From NCBI RefSeq assembly GCF_913773735.1, contig NZ_CAJYEB010000023.1, forward strand, positions 62,001 to 126,000: 64,000 nucleotides of DNA, given 5' to 3'. The stretch comes from an uncultured Massilia sp. Its GTDB lineage: Bacteria > Pseudomonadota > Gammaproteobacteria > Burkholderiales > Burkholderiaceae_D. The stretch's first letter is position 1. Every line of letters begins with the position of its first letter. Both the position numbers and the translations under genes were made by a program. Under the pieces are notes generated by a model. That model was not told where the DNA came from, did no database searches, and saw only the letters and a list, made by a program, of their open reading frames with translations. Shown here one piece after another: positions 51,110-61,799 of this stretch.

Positions 51110-51143
51110 TGCGAAAAAACAAAAGGCACCCGCAGGTGCCTTT
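51110..51143 (-). terminator. Rho-independent terminator of rpoH
   Basis: On the minus strand, AAAGGCAC-CTGCGG-GTGCCTTT forms a hairpin followed by TGTTTTTT. It is 22 bases after the rpoH stop codon. Confidence 0.88.
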
Positions 51144-51165
51144 CGATACTGCCGCGACTGTCGAC

Positions 51166-52062
51166 TTACACGTAAGCCGCCAGCGCCGTCTTCATTTTCT
51201 TGAGCGCGGCCGATTCGATCTGGCGGATGCGCTCGGCCGACACGCCGAATTCCTCGGCCAGCGTGTGCAGCGTGGCGCCCGAGCCGTCGTCGTTGGCCAG
51301 CCAGCGCGCTTCCACGATGCGGCGCGAGCGCGGGTCCAGCTTGCCCAGGGCCGTTTCCAGGCCCTCGGATTGCAGGCGCACCACTTCCTCGGCTTCCAGC
51401 ACCTTGGTCGGCTCCTGCTGGTCGGACGACAGGTAGGCGATCGGCGAGAACTTGTCGTCTTCGTCGTCGGTCGGCGCTTCCAGCGCGATGTCGCGGCCCG
51501 ACAGGCGGGTTTCCATCTCGATCACTTCTTCGCGCTTGACGTCGAGCATCTTGGCCAGGGCGTCGACCTGCTGCGGCGACATGGCGTCCAGGCCCTGCTT
51601 GTTGCTGCGCAGGTTGAAGAACAGCTTGCGCTGGGCCTTGGTCGTGGCGACCTTGACCAGACGCCAGTTCTTCAGGATGTATTCGTGCATCTCGGCCTTG
51701 ACCCAGTGCATGGCGTAAGACACCAGGCGCACGCCCTGGTTCGGGTCGAAGCGCTTGACGGCCTTCATCAGGCCGATATTGCCTTCCTGGATCAGGTCGG
51801 CGTGCGGCAGGCCGTAGCCCAGGTAGCCGCGTGCGATCGATACGACCAGGCGCAGGTGCGACATCACCAGCTTTTGCGCGGCATCCAGGTCGTTATTGTC
51901 CCGCAGCCGCTTTGCCAGCGACACTTCTTCTTCGTGGGTCAGCATCGGCAGACGGTTGACCGCCGAGATATAGGCGTCGATATTGCCGATATTGCCGTTG
52001 AAACCGAGTCCCAGAGCACGACTGCCGGCCGGAACCAATGCGGATTGTGCGGACATAGTCAA
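51166..52062 (-). CDS. rpoH: Heat-shock sigma factor RpoH (sigma-32)
   Basis: 298-residue alternative sigma factor that directs RNA polymerase to heat-shock promoters. The RpoH box QRKLFFNLR is at about 144-152 and distinguishes it from other group-3 sigmas. Region 2 (HLRLVVSIARGYLGYGLPHADLIQEG) and region 4.2 (LAEEFGVSAERIRQIESAALKKM) are intact. Alternative start Met3 gives MSAQSAL. It has its own terminator and a CIRCE-like inverted repeat upstream. Confidence 0.97.
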   Translation of the reverse strand: MTMSAQSALVPAGSRALGLGFNGNIGNIDAYISAVNRLPMLTHEEEVSLAKRLRDNNDLDAAQKLVMSHLRLVVSIARGYLGYGLPHADLIQEGNIGLMKAVKRFDPNQGVRLVSYAMHWVKAEMHEYILKNWRLVKVATTKAQRKLFFNLRSNKQGLDAMSPQQVDALAKMLDVKREEVIEMETRLSGRDIALEAPTDDEDDKFSPIAYLSSDQQEPTKVLEAEEVVRLQSEGLETALGKLDPRSRRIVEARWLANDDGSGATLHTLAEEFGVSAERIRQIESAALKKMKTALAAYV

Positions 52063-52187
52063 TTCCCTCGTAGTAAGCTGTACTGCATCGTCTCTGCCAT
52101 TTCCGCTGCCCCGAAGGCACAGCGGTTGGCGATACGGGATGTGGACGGTGCTATCAAATACACTTCCCGCGATAGTCTGTCGTTATA

Positions 52188-52214
52188 TTAGCACTCTCTT
52201 GTGGTGAGTGCTAG
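52188..52214 (-). promoter_or_regulatory. CIRCE-like HrcA operator at the rpoH promoter
   Basis: TTAGCACTC-N9-GAGTGCTAG matches the CIRCE consensus (TTAGCACTC-N9-GAGTGCTAA) at 17 of 18 arm positions. On the minus strand a possible -10, TATAAC, lies directly downstream (plus coordinates 52182-52187), 120 bases before the rpoH start. HrcA would then repress rpoH. Confidence 0.85.
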
Positions 52215-52269
52215 GCGCCACCATATCCCTGACGACCAGTTTAAGTTTCGTTAAAGTATTGCCCATGGG

Positions 52270-52445
52270 AATCGAAAAATGCGGTTCGATTCAACTGTAG
52301 AGCAGGTGCGAACGTCATGTTTGAGGCAACTCAAAAATGAGGCCCGCAACGATTGATATCTGTTAGAGACAGATTATGGGGAGAGTGTCTCAGGGTCTGT
52401 GAGATGGCGCACCTACCTTTGTAGGTGTAAACCCCGCCTGCGCCA
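52270..52445. other. Unassigned stretch rich in short hairpins between rpoH and ftsX
   Basis: No coding frame is convincing here. It holds several inverted repeats: AATCGAA/TTCGATT (52270-52291), TTGAG-GCAA-CTCAA (52321-52334), TCTGT/ACAGA near 52355, and a nested pair TGGCGCA/TGCGCCA (52405-52445) enclosing CCTAC-CTTT-GTAGG. It could be a small RNA, a distal rpoH leader or a protein-binding region. The whole 52063-52558 gap otherwise shows only the CIRCE-like site and the ftsX terminator. Confidence 0.4.
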
Positions 52446-52502
52446 CCGGATTTGACTGGCACCCAGCGCAAGGGTTCAAAAGGGGATGTGGGGGCGTTTG
52501 GA

Positions 52503-52549
52503 GAAAAATCAATACCCGGGCAGCAAATATCAAGTAGATGCTGCCCGGG
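52503..52549 (-). terminator. Terminator after ftsX
   Basis: On the minus strand, CCCGGGCAGC and GCTGCCCGGG arms around a 15-base loop are followed by TATTGATTTTT. It is ten bases downstream of the ftsX stop and should end the ftsY-ftsE-ftsX transcript. Confidence 0.85.
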
Positions 52550-52558
52550 CAGGGACGA

Positions 52559-53479
52559 TCATTTCAGCCGCGCCAGGTGCCGCTGCACCGACAGCATCGC
52601 CCCCGCCAGCCCGAGGCCGGCGCTGATCGCCAGCAGGGCCGCGACGCCCAGCGGCGGCAGGGCCGCGAGCTGGAATTCCGAGGCGTACAGGCGGGCGAAC
52701 TCGGCGATCGCCGTGTTCAGCGGGCGCAGCGCCAGCGCCACCGCGCCCAGCGCCACCGCGCCGGCGCACAGGCCCAACAGGGCGCCCGTGTAGTAGAACG
52801 GGCGGTGGATGAAGTTGTCGGTCGCGCCGAGCAGCTTCGAGACGGCGATCTCTTCCTTCTGGGTCAGCACCTGCAGGCGGATGGTGTTGAACACCACCGC
52901 GATCACCACCACGCCCAGCGTGACCGCCAGCAGCAGCAGCGCCAGGCGCAGCACGCCCAGCAGCGCAGCCAGGCGTTTCACCCAGGCCGAGTCGACCTGC
53001 ACGCTGTCCACGCCCGGCAGCAGGCGCATCTGTTCGGCGATGGCGTCCACGCGCACCGCGTCGGCGCTGCTGGCGAAGCCCTCCAGCTTCATCACGTAGC
53101 TGTCCGGCAGCGGATTGTCGCCCAGCGTCTCGATCACGTCGGCCAGGCCGCTGCGGTCCTTCAGGTTCGCCAGCGCCTGCTCGCGCGGCACGAAGTCCAC
53201 GCGCGCGCGGCTGCCGTGCAGGATCTGGCGCAGCTGCGGCGCGAGCGCCTCGGCGTCCTCGCGCGGCGTGTCGGCCCTGAGGAACAGGCTGATTTCCGGG
53301 TCGACCGACAATTGCTCGGACATGGGCTTGACGTTGTCGAGCAGGGTCACGCCGGCGAAGGGCAGGGCCAGCGCCACCGCCACGACCAGCACGTTGAACA
53401 GGAAGCTGCCCGGCGCCTTGCGCACGTGGGCGAGCGCGGCGCCGAGGGCGAAGCGGTGCTGGCGGAACCAGATGTTCAT
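52559..53479 (-). CDS. ftsX: Cell division protein FtsX
   Basis: 306-residue inner-membrane partner of FtsE. It controls cell-wall amidases at the septum through an outer loop. Four helices: one near 22-42 and three at the C-terminus (about 170-195, 225-248, 270-290), with a large extracellular domain between; LTQKEEIAVSKLLGATDNFI is the conserved loop between the second and third helices. Overlaps ftsE by four bases. Confidence 0.95.
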   Translation of the reverse strand: MNIWFRQHRFALGAALAHVRKAPGSFLFNVLVVAVALALPFAGVTLLDNVKPMSEQLSVDPEISLFLRADTPREDAEALAPQLRQILHGSRARVDFVPREQALANLKDRSGLADVIETLGDNPLPDSYVMKLEGFASSADAVRVDAIAEQMRLLPGVDSVQVDSAWVKRLAALLGVLRLALLLLAVTLGVVVIAVVFNTIRLQVLTQKEEIAVSKLLGATDNFIHRPFYYTGALLGLCAGAVALGAVALALRPLNTAIAEFARLYASEFQLAALPPLGVAALLAISAGLGLAGAMLSVQRHLARLK

Positions 53480-54162
53480 TCGCCACCTCCGCTCGCATCG
53501 CGCGCGGCGGCGCCGTGCACCAGGCGGCCATGTTCGAGCCGGATCACGCGCGCGGCGCTGTCCAGGACCTGCTCGTCGTGGGTCGAGATCACGCAGGTCA
53601 CGCCGACCGCGTGGAAGGCGTGCAGCGCGTCGATGACCCGGTCGGCCGCGGCGCGGTCGAGGTTGGCGGTCGGCTCGTCGGCCAGGATGATCTGCGGGCG
53701 GTTGACGATGGCGCGCGCGATCGCCACGCGCTGCTGCTCGCCGCCCGACAGTTCCATCGGATGCGCGCCGGCGCGTTCCAGCAGGCCGACCTTGTCGAGG
53801 GCGGCGCGGGCGCGCTGCTCGGCCTGGCCCCTGGGCGCGCCGGTGACGATCAGCGGCAGCATCACGTTGGCCAGGATGTGGCGGTCGTTCAGCAGGCGCT
53901 GGTGCTGGAAGATCAGGCCCAGGTTACGGCGCAGGAAGGGCACGCCGGCTTTCTTGAGCTTGCCGATGTCGTGGCCGCTGACGATCACGCGGCCCGACGT
54001 CGGGCGCTCGATCGCGGCGACCATTTTCATCAGCGTGGACTTGCCGGCGCCGGACGGCCCGGCCAGGTAGACCAGTTCGCCCCGGGCGATATGCAGGGAA
54101 ACCTCGCTCAGGGCGGTGGCGTCGGCGGAATACCGCTTGGAGACGGACTGGAACTCGATCAT
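53476..54162 (-). CDS. ftsE: Cell division ATP-binding protein FtsE
   Basis: 228-residue ABC ATPase that pairs with FtsX: Walker A GPSGAGKST at about 35-43, signature LSGGEQQRVAIARA, Walker B ILADEPTANLD and H-loop ISTHDE. VSKRYSADATALSEVSLHI is the usual FtsE start. It is six bases after ftsY and overlaps ftsX by ATGA. Confidence 0.96.
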   Translation of the reverse strand: MIEFQSVSKRYSADATALSEVSLHIARGELVYLAGPSGAGKSTLMKMVAAIERPTSGRVIVSGHDIGKLKKAGVPFLRRNLGLIFQHQRLLNDRHILANVMLPLIVTGAPRGQAEQRARAALDKVGLLERAGAHPMELSGGEQQRVAIARAIVNRPQIILADEPTANLDRAAADRVIDALHAFHAVGVTCVISTHDEQVLDSAARVIRLEHGRLVHGAAARDASGGGE

Positions 54163-54168
54163 CGAGGC

Positions 54169-55362
<1,194 letters not shown>

Positions 55363-55643
55363 GGTGTCGTCGGGGAGGGTACGGCATGTCCATGCCCGTG
55401 GCGGGCATGTCGGAATGGGTCGCGGGTATTCTACCAGAGCAAGGCCGGGTTTCCCCGTGTCGGCCGGCTGCGGAGCGGGGCGTCCGGCACGCGTGTCGGT
55501 GCGCTGGCGTGCGTCAACTCAGCCATATTGTGGCTAGAATACCGCTCAGCAGTATTCGGGCGTGCCGGTTTCCTGGCAAATCGCCAGCGGCTGGTATAGA
55601 TTGTGACCATCCACAATAAGATACCCTCGCAAAGGGGAACATC

Positions 55644-55853
55644 GTGAGCGTTTCCAACTTCTTCAAGCGCCTCCTGTCCGGAGACCATGCCCTGAGCGGC
55701 GCGGCAGCCTCGCTGCGCAACGTCGTCGTCTGGGTCTTCATCGCCCTCGTCGCCGCCTTCCTGACGCACCCGTCGGACGGCCCCGCCAGCGCCTTCGACG
55801 CGCCGGTGCCGTGGCCGGCCGAACTCGGGGTGGACGGCAATCTCGGCATGTGA
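55644..55853 (+). CDS. Small single-span membrane protein, unrecognised
   Basis: 69 residues from a GTG start preceded by AAAGGGGA. One hydrophobic helix (about 25-41, VVVWVFIALVAAFLTH) follows a charged N-terminus, and the rest is a Pro/Gly-rich outer tail. I do not recognise a family. The region before it (55363-55643) contains repeated ATTGTGG/CCACAAT pieces and reads as promoter DNA for this gene and ftsY. It could be a real gene in view of the good ribosome site and normal codon use. Confidence 0.6.
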   Translation: MSVSNFFKRLLSGDHALSGAAASLRNVVVWVFIALVAAFLTHPSDGPASAFDAPVPWPAELGVDGNLGM

Positions 55854-55858
55854 AGCGC

Positions 55859-55890
55859 GGCGACGTTCCCGCCTGCGCGGGAACGTCGCC
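55859..55890. repeat. Short perfect inverted repeat after the small membrane protein
   Basis: GGCGACGTTCCCGC-CTGC-GCGGGAACGTCGCC, 14-base arms with a four-base loop, between the converging small membrane protein and ThDP enzyme genes. It could serve as a bidirectional transcription end, though no T-run follows. Confidence 0.8.
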
Positions 55891-55891
55891 G

Positions 55892-57592
55892 TCAGGGCTG
55901 AGTGGCCGCCTGCGCCGCCTTGCGGATCGTCTCCAGCGTCGCATTCGGTGTGATCAGGTTGCCGTCGTAGCGCAGCTCGATCAGCGCCGGCAGCCGCCTG
56001 TCGTTCGCGAACGCCAGCGCGCGCGCCAGCGCCGGGCCGAACGCCGCCGTCGTCTCCACCACCTCGCCGTAGCCGCCATAGGCCGTGGCCAGCGCCGCGA
56101 AGTCCGGATTGTGCAGGCGGGTGCCGGACACCCGGCCCGGGTAGGCGCGCTCCTGGTGCATGCGGATCGTGCCGAACATGCCGTTGTTGAAGACCAGGAA
56201 GATCACGCCGGCGTTGTACTGCACGGCGGTCGCCAGCTCCTGTCCCGTCATCATGAATTCGCCGTCGCCGGCGAACGTGACCACGCTGCGCTGCGGGTGC
56301 ACGATCTTGGCGGCCACGCCGGCCGGCACGCCGTAGCCCATCGCGCCGCTGGTCGGCGCCAGCTGCGTGCGCATCGCGCCGTAGCGCCAGAAGCGGTGCG
56401 CCCAGGTCGCGTAGTTGCCGGCGCCGTTCGTGACGATGGTGTCGCGCGGCAGCGCGGCCTGCAGGTCCTGCACCAGTTGCCACAGGTCGAGCGGGGCGGC
56501 GCCGTCCTGGAAGATGGGCGGCCGTTCCTGCCAGGCGGCCAGTTCGGCCTTCGCCTCGGCCACCGTGTGGCGCCAGGCGCCGGCATCGACCGGCGCCATC
56601 GCCGCCAGCATCGCGGCCGCCTGCGGGGCGCCGCTCGCGATCATCAGCTCGGCCTGGTAGACGCTGCCCAGTTCCTGCGGGTCCGGATGGATGTGCACCA
56701 GGCGCTGCTTCGGCACGGGCGAGTCCAGCAGCGTGTAGCCGCCGGTCGTCATCTCGCCCAGGCGCGGGCCGAAGGCGATCAGGAGGTCGGCCTCGCGCAC
56801 GCGCGCGGCCAGCTTCGGGTTGATGCCGATGCCGACGTCGCCGGCGTAGTGCGGATGGTCGTTGTCCAGCAGGTCCTGGAAACGGAAGGCGCAGGCGACC
56901 GGCAGGGCATTCGCCTCGGCGAAGCGGACCACGTCGGCGCAGGCCTGCTCGGTCCAGGTGCCGCCGCCCAGCAGCAGCAGGGGTTTCTTCGCCTGCGCCA
57001 GCATGGCGCGCAACTGGTCGACCTGGGCCGCCGAAGGCGACGCCTGCACCGGCTGGTAGGCGCGCGTGTCGGCGGCGTCGGTGCGCGCCACTAGCATGTC
57101 CTCGGGCAGCGCCAGCACCACCGGGCCGGGGCGGCCGCTGGTGGCGACCTGGAAGGCGCGCGCGACGTATTCCGGGATGCGGTCCGCGCGGTCGATCTGC
57201 GCGACCCACTTGGCCATCTGGCCGTACATGCGGCGGTAGTCGATTTCCTGGAACGCTTCGCGGTCCATGAAGTCGGTGCCGACCTGGCCGATGAACAGGA
57301 TCATCGGCGTGGAATCCTGGTAGGCCGTGTGCACGCCGATCGACGCGTTGGTGGCGCCCGGGCCGCGCGTGACGAAGCAGATGCCGGGCTTGCCGGTCAG
57401 CTTGCCGTAGGCCTCGGCCATGAACGCCGCGCCTCCCTCCTGGCGGTTGATCACGAAGCGGATGTGCGAATCGTGCAGCGCGTCCAGCACGTCGAGATAG
57501 CTTTCGCCGGGCACGCCGAAGGCGGTGTCCACGCCGTGGACCTGGAGCGCGTCGACCAGGACCTGGCCGCCGCTGCGGGAGGGGTGCGTCAT
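55892..57592 (-). CDS. Thiamine-diphosphate-dependent enzyme (acetolactate synthase/decarboxylase type)
   Basis: 566-residue ThDP enzyme. The catalytic Glu52 is in RQEGGAAFMAE; the ThDP-binding segment is AGDGEFMMTGQELATAVQYN with NNGMFGTI after it. Overall layout (Pyr, transhydrogenase-like, PP domains) fits the family of acetolactate synthases, benzoylformate or indolepyruvate decarboxylases and their relatives. Substrate cannot be assigned. ATG at 57592 follows AAGGA; longer frames upstream give no family residues. Confidence 0.88.
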   Translation of the reverse strand: MTHPSRSGGQVLVDALQVHGVDTAFGVPGESYLDVLDALHDSHIRFVINRQEGGAAFMAEAYGKLTGKPGICFVTRGPGATNASIGVHTAYQDSTPMILFIGQVGTDFMDREAFQEIDYRRMYGQMAKWVAQIDRADRIPEYVARAFQVATSGRPGPVVLALPEDMLVARTDAADTRAYQPVQASPSAAQVDQLRAMLAQAKKPLLLLGGGTWTEQACADVVRFAEANALPVACAFRFQDLLDNDHPHYAGDVGIGINPKLAARVREADLLIAFGPRLGEMTTGGYTLLDSPVPKQRLVHIHPDPQELGSVYQAELMIASGAPQAAAMLAAMAPVDAGAWRHTVAEAKAELAAWQERPPIFQDGAAPLDLWQLVQDLQAALPRDTIVTNGAGNYATWAHRFWRYGAMRTQLAPTSGAMGYGVPAGVAAKIVHPQRSVVTFAGDGEFMMTGQELATAVQYNAGVIFLVFNNGMFGTIRMHQERAYPGRVSGTRLHNPDFAALATAYGGYGEVVETTAAFGPALARALAFANDRRLPALIELRYDGNLITPNATLETIRKAAQAATQP

Positions 57593-57834
57593 GTGTTCAT
57601 CCTTATCGAAGAGGCATCGGGGCATTCTAGGGGAGGCGCGCCGCGCTGGCTTTTCAAATAACGACACGAAATGTCGAAAATGGAAGACGCGGGGCGGGTA
57701 GCGCCGTGTCAGGCATGGCGATGGGCCATCCGCCCATGCCTTCGCCGCCTGCGCCGGCGCGGCCGCAGTCTTGCGCACGCAACGCCGGCGGGCGCCAGGC
57801 AGGCATCGATGGCCGGCGCGGGCCCGCCATCGGT

Positions 57835-57840
57835 TACAAT
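57835..57840 (+). promoter_or_regulatory. Probable -10 element of the RNase P RNA gene
   Basis: TACAAT ends nine bases before the inferred 5' end of the RNA. A -35 box is not recognisable in the GC-rich sequence at the normal distance. Confidence 0.5.
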
Positions 57841-57849
57841 AGCGCCCGT

Positions 57850-58186
57850 GAAGCAGGCCAGGCAGCCGCTGGTCCACGCCGCAAGGTCGTGGGCGGGAGG
57901 AAGGTCCGGACTCCACAGAGCGGGGTGACGGTTAACGGCCGTCCGTCGAAAGCCAGGCGCAAGCCGGGTATAAGGCGAGGAATAGGGCCACAGAGACGAG
58001 CGTATTCAGTTACGGTGAAACGCGGTAACCTCCACCTGGAGCAATTCCAAATAGGCACGCGTTGAGGTTGCTCGCGGAGCGTGCGGGTAGGAAGCTTGAG
58101 CGCCGGAGTAATTCGGCGCCTAGAGGAATGGCTGTCATAGTGGGCAACCACTACACAGAATCCGGCCTATCGGCCTGCTTTACACT
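57850..58186 (+). ncRNA. rnpB: RNase P RNA (class A)
   Basis: Catalytic RNA that removes 5' leaders from tRNA precursors. The 5' end GAAGCAGGCC pairs with the 3' GGCCTGCTTT as helix P1. Conserved blocks include GAGGAAGGTCCGGACTCC with ACAGAGCGGGGTG, the core segments GAGCAATTCCAAATAGG and GGGTAGG, TAGAGGAATGGCTGTC, and ACAGAATCCGGCCTATCGG, all in the right order. The length of about 337 bases is normal. Open frames in this interval are not coding. Confidence 0.96.
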
Positions 58187-58358
58187 GGATTCGACGGGCA
58201 CCGGGGACGGTGCCCTCTTCAATGTGCGGCGACGCATGCTTGTGGCGGGCACGTTGCATTCGCGGCCCCCGGCCTCGAATGTCCGCCCTGCGCCCCGATG
58301 TCACGCGTTCCGTCGTCCTTCGCTGTGCCGTGCGATGGGCCGCCGTCGCGTATCGCCG

Positions 58359-58386
58359 CGTGGACGGGAGACCCGTCCACCCTACG
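58359..58386. repeat. GTGGACGGG inverted repeat (second copy)
   Basis: CGTGGACGGG and CCCGTCCACC with GAGA between them, and CCTACG at the end; reverse complement of the motif at 36980-37008. It lies between rnpB and the chemoreceptor gene; the rest of 58187-58358 shows no other feature. Confidence 0.75.
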
Positions 58387-58427
58387 ATTGGGCGCAGGGC
58401 GGGGTACCCCCCGCTTGCGCCACCAGC

Positions 58428-60023
58428 TTACGCCACCAGCAACGGTTCCTTGCGCCGCCGCACGACGCCCGCCGCGACGTCGTCCTCGTCGAGCTTGAAC
58501 CGCGCCACCATCGCCTCCAGCTCCTGCGCCTGTTCCTGCATGGCCGCCGCCGCCGCCGTCGCCTGCTCGACCAGTGCCGCGTTCTGCTGCGTCACGCTGT
58601 CCATGTCGGCGATCGCGCGGTTGACCTGCTCGATGCCGCTGCTCTGTTCCACGCTGGCCGTGGTGATCTCGCCCATGATGTCGGTCACGCGGTGGATGCT
58701 GTCGACCACCTCGGCCATCGTCATGCCGGCCTGCTGCACCAGCCTGCTGCCGGCGTCGACCTTGCCCACCGAATCGCCGATCAGTTCCTTGATTTCCTTG
58801 GCCGCGGTGGCGGAACGCTGCGCCAGCGTGCGCACCTCGCCGGCCACGACCGCGAAGCCTCGCCCCTGTTCGCCCGCGCGCGCCGCTTCCACGGCCGCGT
58901 TCAGCGCCAGGATATTGGTCTGGAACGCGATGCCGTCGATGACGGCGATGATGTCGACGATCTTGCGCGCCGATGCGTTGATCTGTTCCATCGTGTCGAC
59001 CACCTGGCCGACCACTTCGCCGCCGCGCACCGCCACCGCCGACGCGCTCGCGGCCAGCTGGTTCGCCTGGCGCGCATTGTCGGCGTTCTGCTTGACGGTG
59101 GACGTCAGCTCTTCCATCGATGCCGCCGTTTCTTCCAGGCTGCTGGCCTGCTGTTCGGTGCGCGCCGACAGGTCGAGGTTGCCGGCGGCGATCTCCCCGG
59201 AGGCGCCGGCGATCTGGTGGGTGCCGTCGCGCACCTGGCCGACGATGCGCGCCAGGCCCGCGTTCATGGTCTTCAGCGCGGCCAGCAGGCGGCCGGTCTC
59301 GTCGCTGCCGGTGACCTCGATGTCGCTGCGCAGGTCGTTGTTGGCGACGCTGCAGGCGATCTGCACGGCGCGGTTCAGCGGCACCACGATCCCGCGCGTC
59401 AGCCACCAGGCGCACAGGGCGCCGACGACCAGCACGAGCACGCCGAAGCCGATCAGCACGTCGCGGTTGGCGCGGAACAGCACGTCGATGGCGCCGGCGC
59501 GGCGGTCGATCTCGGCGCGCTGCAGTTGCTGGAAGTCGGCCAGGGCGCCCAGGTAGGCCTGGGCGGCCGGCTGGAATTGCGCGGACAGCATCTGCGCCGC
59601 CTCGTCCATCCTGCCGTCCTTCTTCAGCGCCGTGATCGCGTCGCGGAACTTCAGGTAGGGCTGGCGCGCCGTGCCGATGCGCGCCAGCGCCGCCTTCTCC
59701 TGCTCGCTGTCGACCAGCGCCTCGATGCTCTTCTGCAGCGCGTTGATTTCCTTCGTCGAGGCGGCGACGTCCTCGGCGAAGAAGGCGCCCAGCGAGGGAT
59801 CGGTGCTCTTCGAGATGGCCGAGGTGCGGCGCACGCTCGTGTGGATCAGGCGGTACCAGTCGGAGACGAAGCGCTCCTTGGCGAGCGGATCCTTCATGAC
59901 GGCATGGGTGGCGTCCGCCACCGAATGCATCTGGTAGACGCCGACGGCGGTCATCAGGGTCGTGAAGGCCAGCACCAGGCCGAAGCCCAGCGCCAGGCGG
60001 GCACCGATGTTCAAATTCTTCAT
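58428..60023 (-). CDS. Methyl-accepting chemotaxis protein
   Basis: 531-residue chemoreceptor. First membrane helix at about 8-30, a periplasmic helical-bundle ligand domain, second helix at about 187-210, then a HAMP domain. The signalling hairpin tip is at about 350-395 with [32 protein letters not shown] in outline. No C-terminal CheR/CheB tether is present. The ligand is not known. Starts with ATG at 60023, divergent from glpK. Confidence 0.93.
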   Translation of the reverse strand: MKNLNIGARLALGFGLVLAFTTLMTAVGVYQMHSVADATHAVMKDPLAKERFVSDWYRLIHTSVRRTSAISKSTDPSLGAFFAEDVAASTKEINALQKSIEALVDSEQEKAALARIGTARQPYLKFRDAITALKKDGRMDEAAQMLSAQFQPAAQAYLGALADFQQLQRAEIDRRAGAIDVLFRANRDVLIGFGVLVLVVGALCAWWLTRGIVVPLNRAVQIACSVANNDLRSDIEVTGSDETGRLLAALKTMNAGLARIVGQVRDGTHQIAGASGEIAAGNLDLSARTEQQASSLEETAASMEELTSTVKQNADNARQANQLAASASAVAVRGGEVVGQVVDTMEQINASARKIVDIIAVIDGIAFQTNILALNAAVEAARAGEQGRGFAVVAGEVRTLAQRSATAAKEIKELIGDSVGKVDAGSRLVQQAGMTMAEVVDSIHRVTDIMGEITTASVEQSSGIEQVNRAIADMDSVTQQNAALVEQATAAAAAMQEQAQELEAMVARFKLDEDDVAAGVVRRRKEPLLVA

Positions 60024-60226
60024 GGAAGTGGTCCGGAGGGGTGTCGATATCGCGGCAATTTTAGCAGTAAGATGATTTCCGCAATGCAATCCGACCCCTG
60101 CGCTGTGGCGGATTTGCCATACCAGCCTTTACATTGAGACAGCGACCGCCGCTGCCCGGCCGGACGCGAAACGCGGCACAATGGCCGCATCGGCGCCTGC
60201 CGGCGGCCGCATGCGAAGGAGACATC

Positions 60227-61720
60227 TTGACCAGCTACATCCTCGCCCTGGACCAGGGCACCACCAGTTCGCGCGCCATCCTGTTCGACCGCGCGGGGCA
60301 GGTCGTCGCCGGCGCCCAGCAGGAATTCCCCCAGCATTTCCCGCAGCCGGGCTGGGTCGAGCACGACCCGCTCGACATCTGGGACAGCCAGCTCGCCGTC
60401 GCGCGCCAGGTGCTGCGCGACGGCGGCGTGGCGGCCGCCGACGTGGCCGCCATCGGCATCGCCAACCAGCGCGAGACGACGGTCGTGTGGGACCGCCGTA
60501 CCGGCGCGCCGCTGTGCCACGCCATCGTCTGGCAGGACCGCCGCACGGCCGGCCTGTGCGACGCGCTGCGCGAGGCCGGCAAGGCGCCGCTGATCCAGCG
60601 CAAGACCGGGCTGGAGCTGGACGCCTATTTTTCCGCCACCAAGCTGCAGTGGCTGCTGACCCAGGTGCCGGGCGCGCGCGTTCGCGCCGAGCGCGGCGAA
60701 CTCGCGTTCGGCACCGTCGACAGCTGGCTCGTGTACAAGCTGACCGGGCGCCACGTCACCGACCCCGGCAACGCCGCGCGCACGATGCTCTTCAATATCA
60801 ACAGCCTGCGCTGGGATCCGGAACTGCTGGCGCTGTTCGGGGTGCCGGCGGCGATGCTGCCGGAAGTGGTGCCGAGCGCCGGGACGGTCGGCGTCGCCGC
60901 CGAGGAGTGGTTCGGCCGCGCGATCCCGATCGCCGGCATCGCCGGCGACCAGCAGGCCGCGACCTTCGGCCAGGCCTGCCACCGGCGCGGCATGGTCAAG
61001 AATACCTACGGCACCGGCTGCTTCATGCTGATGCATGCGGGCGACGCGCCGCCGCAGTCGTACAACCGCCTGCTGGCGACGGTGGGCTGGACCGTCGACG
61101 GCCGTACCGACTACCTGCTCGAGGGCAGCGTGTTCATGGGCGGCGCCACCGTGCAGTGGCTGCGCGACGGCCTGGGCATCATCCGGGCCTCGTCCGACGT
61201 CGAGGCGCTGGCCCAGTCCGTGCCCGACAGCGGCGGCACGATGCTGGTGCCCGCGTTCACGGGCCTGGGCGCGCCGCACTGGGATGCGTATGCGCGCGGC
61301 ACCATCGTCGGCATGACGCGCGGGACGACGGCGGCCCATATCGCCCGCGCCGCCATCGAGGCGATCGCCTTCCAGAGCGCGGAACTGCTGGCCGCGATGC
61401 AGAAGGACGTCGACTGCGCCGTGCACGAGGTGCGCGCCGACGGCGGCGCCGCGCGCAACGACCTGCTGATGCAGTTCCAGGCCGACCTGCTCGGCCTGCC
61501 CGTGATCCGCCCGCAGGTGACCGAGACGACCGCGCTGGGCGCGGCGTATCTGGCCGGCCTGGCGGTCGGCTTCTGGGCCTCGCGCGACGAGATCGGCGCG
61601 CAATGGCGCGTCGAGCGCCGCTTCGAGCCGGCCATGCCGCGCGCGCGGCGCGAGGAACTGATGGCGCGCTGGGCGCGCGCGGTGGCCCATGCGCGGGCCT
61701 GGGAGGCGCCGGGGCACTGA
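60227..61720 (+). CDS. glpK: Glycerol kinase
   Basis: 497-residue FGGY-type kinase that makes glycerol 3-phosphate from glycerol and ATP. N-terminal [13 protein letters not shown] is the phosphate-binding part, [14 protein letters not shown] and [13 protein letters not shown] follow, and [10 protein letters not shown] is a family motif. Family length is about 500. A TTG start fits because AAGGAG lies six bases upstream and no ATG is present near the family N-terminus. No glpF, glpD or glpR is visible beside it. Confidence 0.96.
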   Translation: MTSYILALDQGTTSSRAILFDRAGQVVAGAQQEFPQHFPQPGWVEHDPLDIWDSQLAVARQVLRDGGVAAADVAAIGIANQRETTVVWDRRTGAPLCHAIVWQDRRTAGLCDALREAGKAPLIQRKTGLELDAYFSATKLQWLLTQVPGARVRAERGELAFGTVDSWLVYKLTGRHVTDPGNAARTMLFNINSLRWDPELLALFGVPAAMLPEVVPSAGTVGVAAEEWFGRAIPIAGIAGDQQAATFGQACHRRGMVKNTYGTGCFMLMHAGDAPPQSYNRLLATVGWTVDGRTDYLLEGSVFMGGATVQWLRDGLGIIRASSDVEALAQSVPDSGGTMLVPAFTGLGAPHWDAYARGTIVGMTRGTTAAHIARAAIEAIAFQSAELLAAMQKDVDCAVHEVRADGGAARNDLLMQFQADLLGLPVIRPQVTETTALGAAYLAGLAVGFWASRDEIGAQWRVERRFEPAMPRARREELMARWARAVAHARAWEAPGH

Positions 61721-61764
61721 CGCCAGCCGTGTGGGCATGCCGAAGGACGATCGGGCACAATCCG

Positions 61765-61788
61765 TCAATATTATCAATATATTATTGA
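61765..61788 (+). promoter_or_regulatory. AT-rich inverted repeat before the membrane protein at 61800
   Basis: TCAATA and TATTGA flank TTATCAATATAT; the stretch is unusually AT-rich for this genome. It probably holds the -10 region of the downstream gene or a regulator-binding site. Confidence 0.4.
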
Positions 61789-61799
61789 CTGGAGCCGCC

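Noticed and set aside
57706..58065. Open frame across rnpB
   Set aside because: Overlaps the structured RNA core; no family residues.
58062..60137. 691-codon frame over the end of rnpB and antisense to the chemoreceptor
   Set aside because: Starts inside RNase P RNA and runs antisense to a recognised chemoreceptor.
60024..60226. FliA-type promoter before the chemoreceptor
   Set aside because: TAAAGGCT occurs on the minus strand but no GCCGATAA-like -10 is at the right distance.
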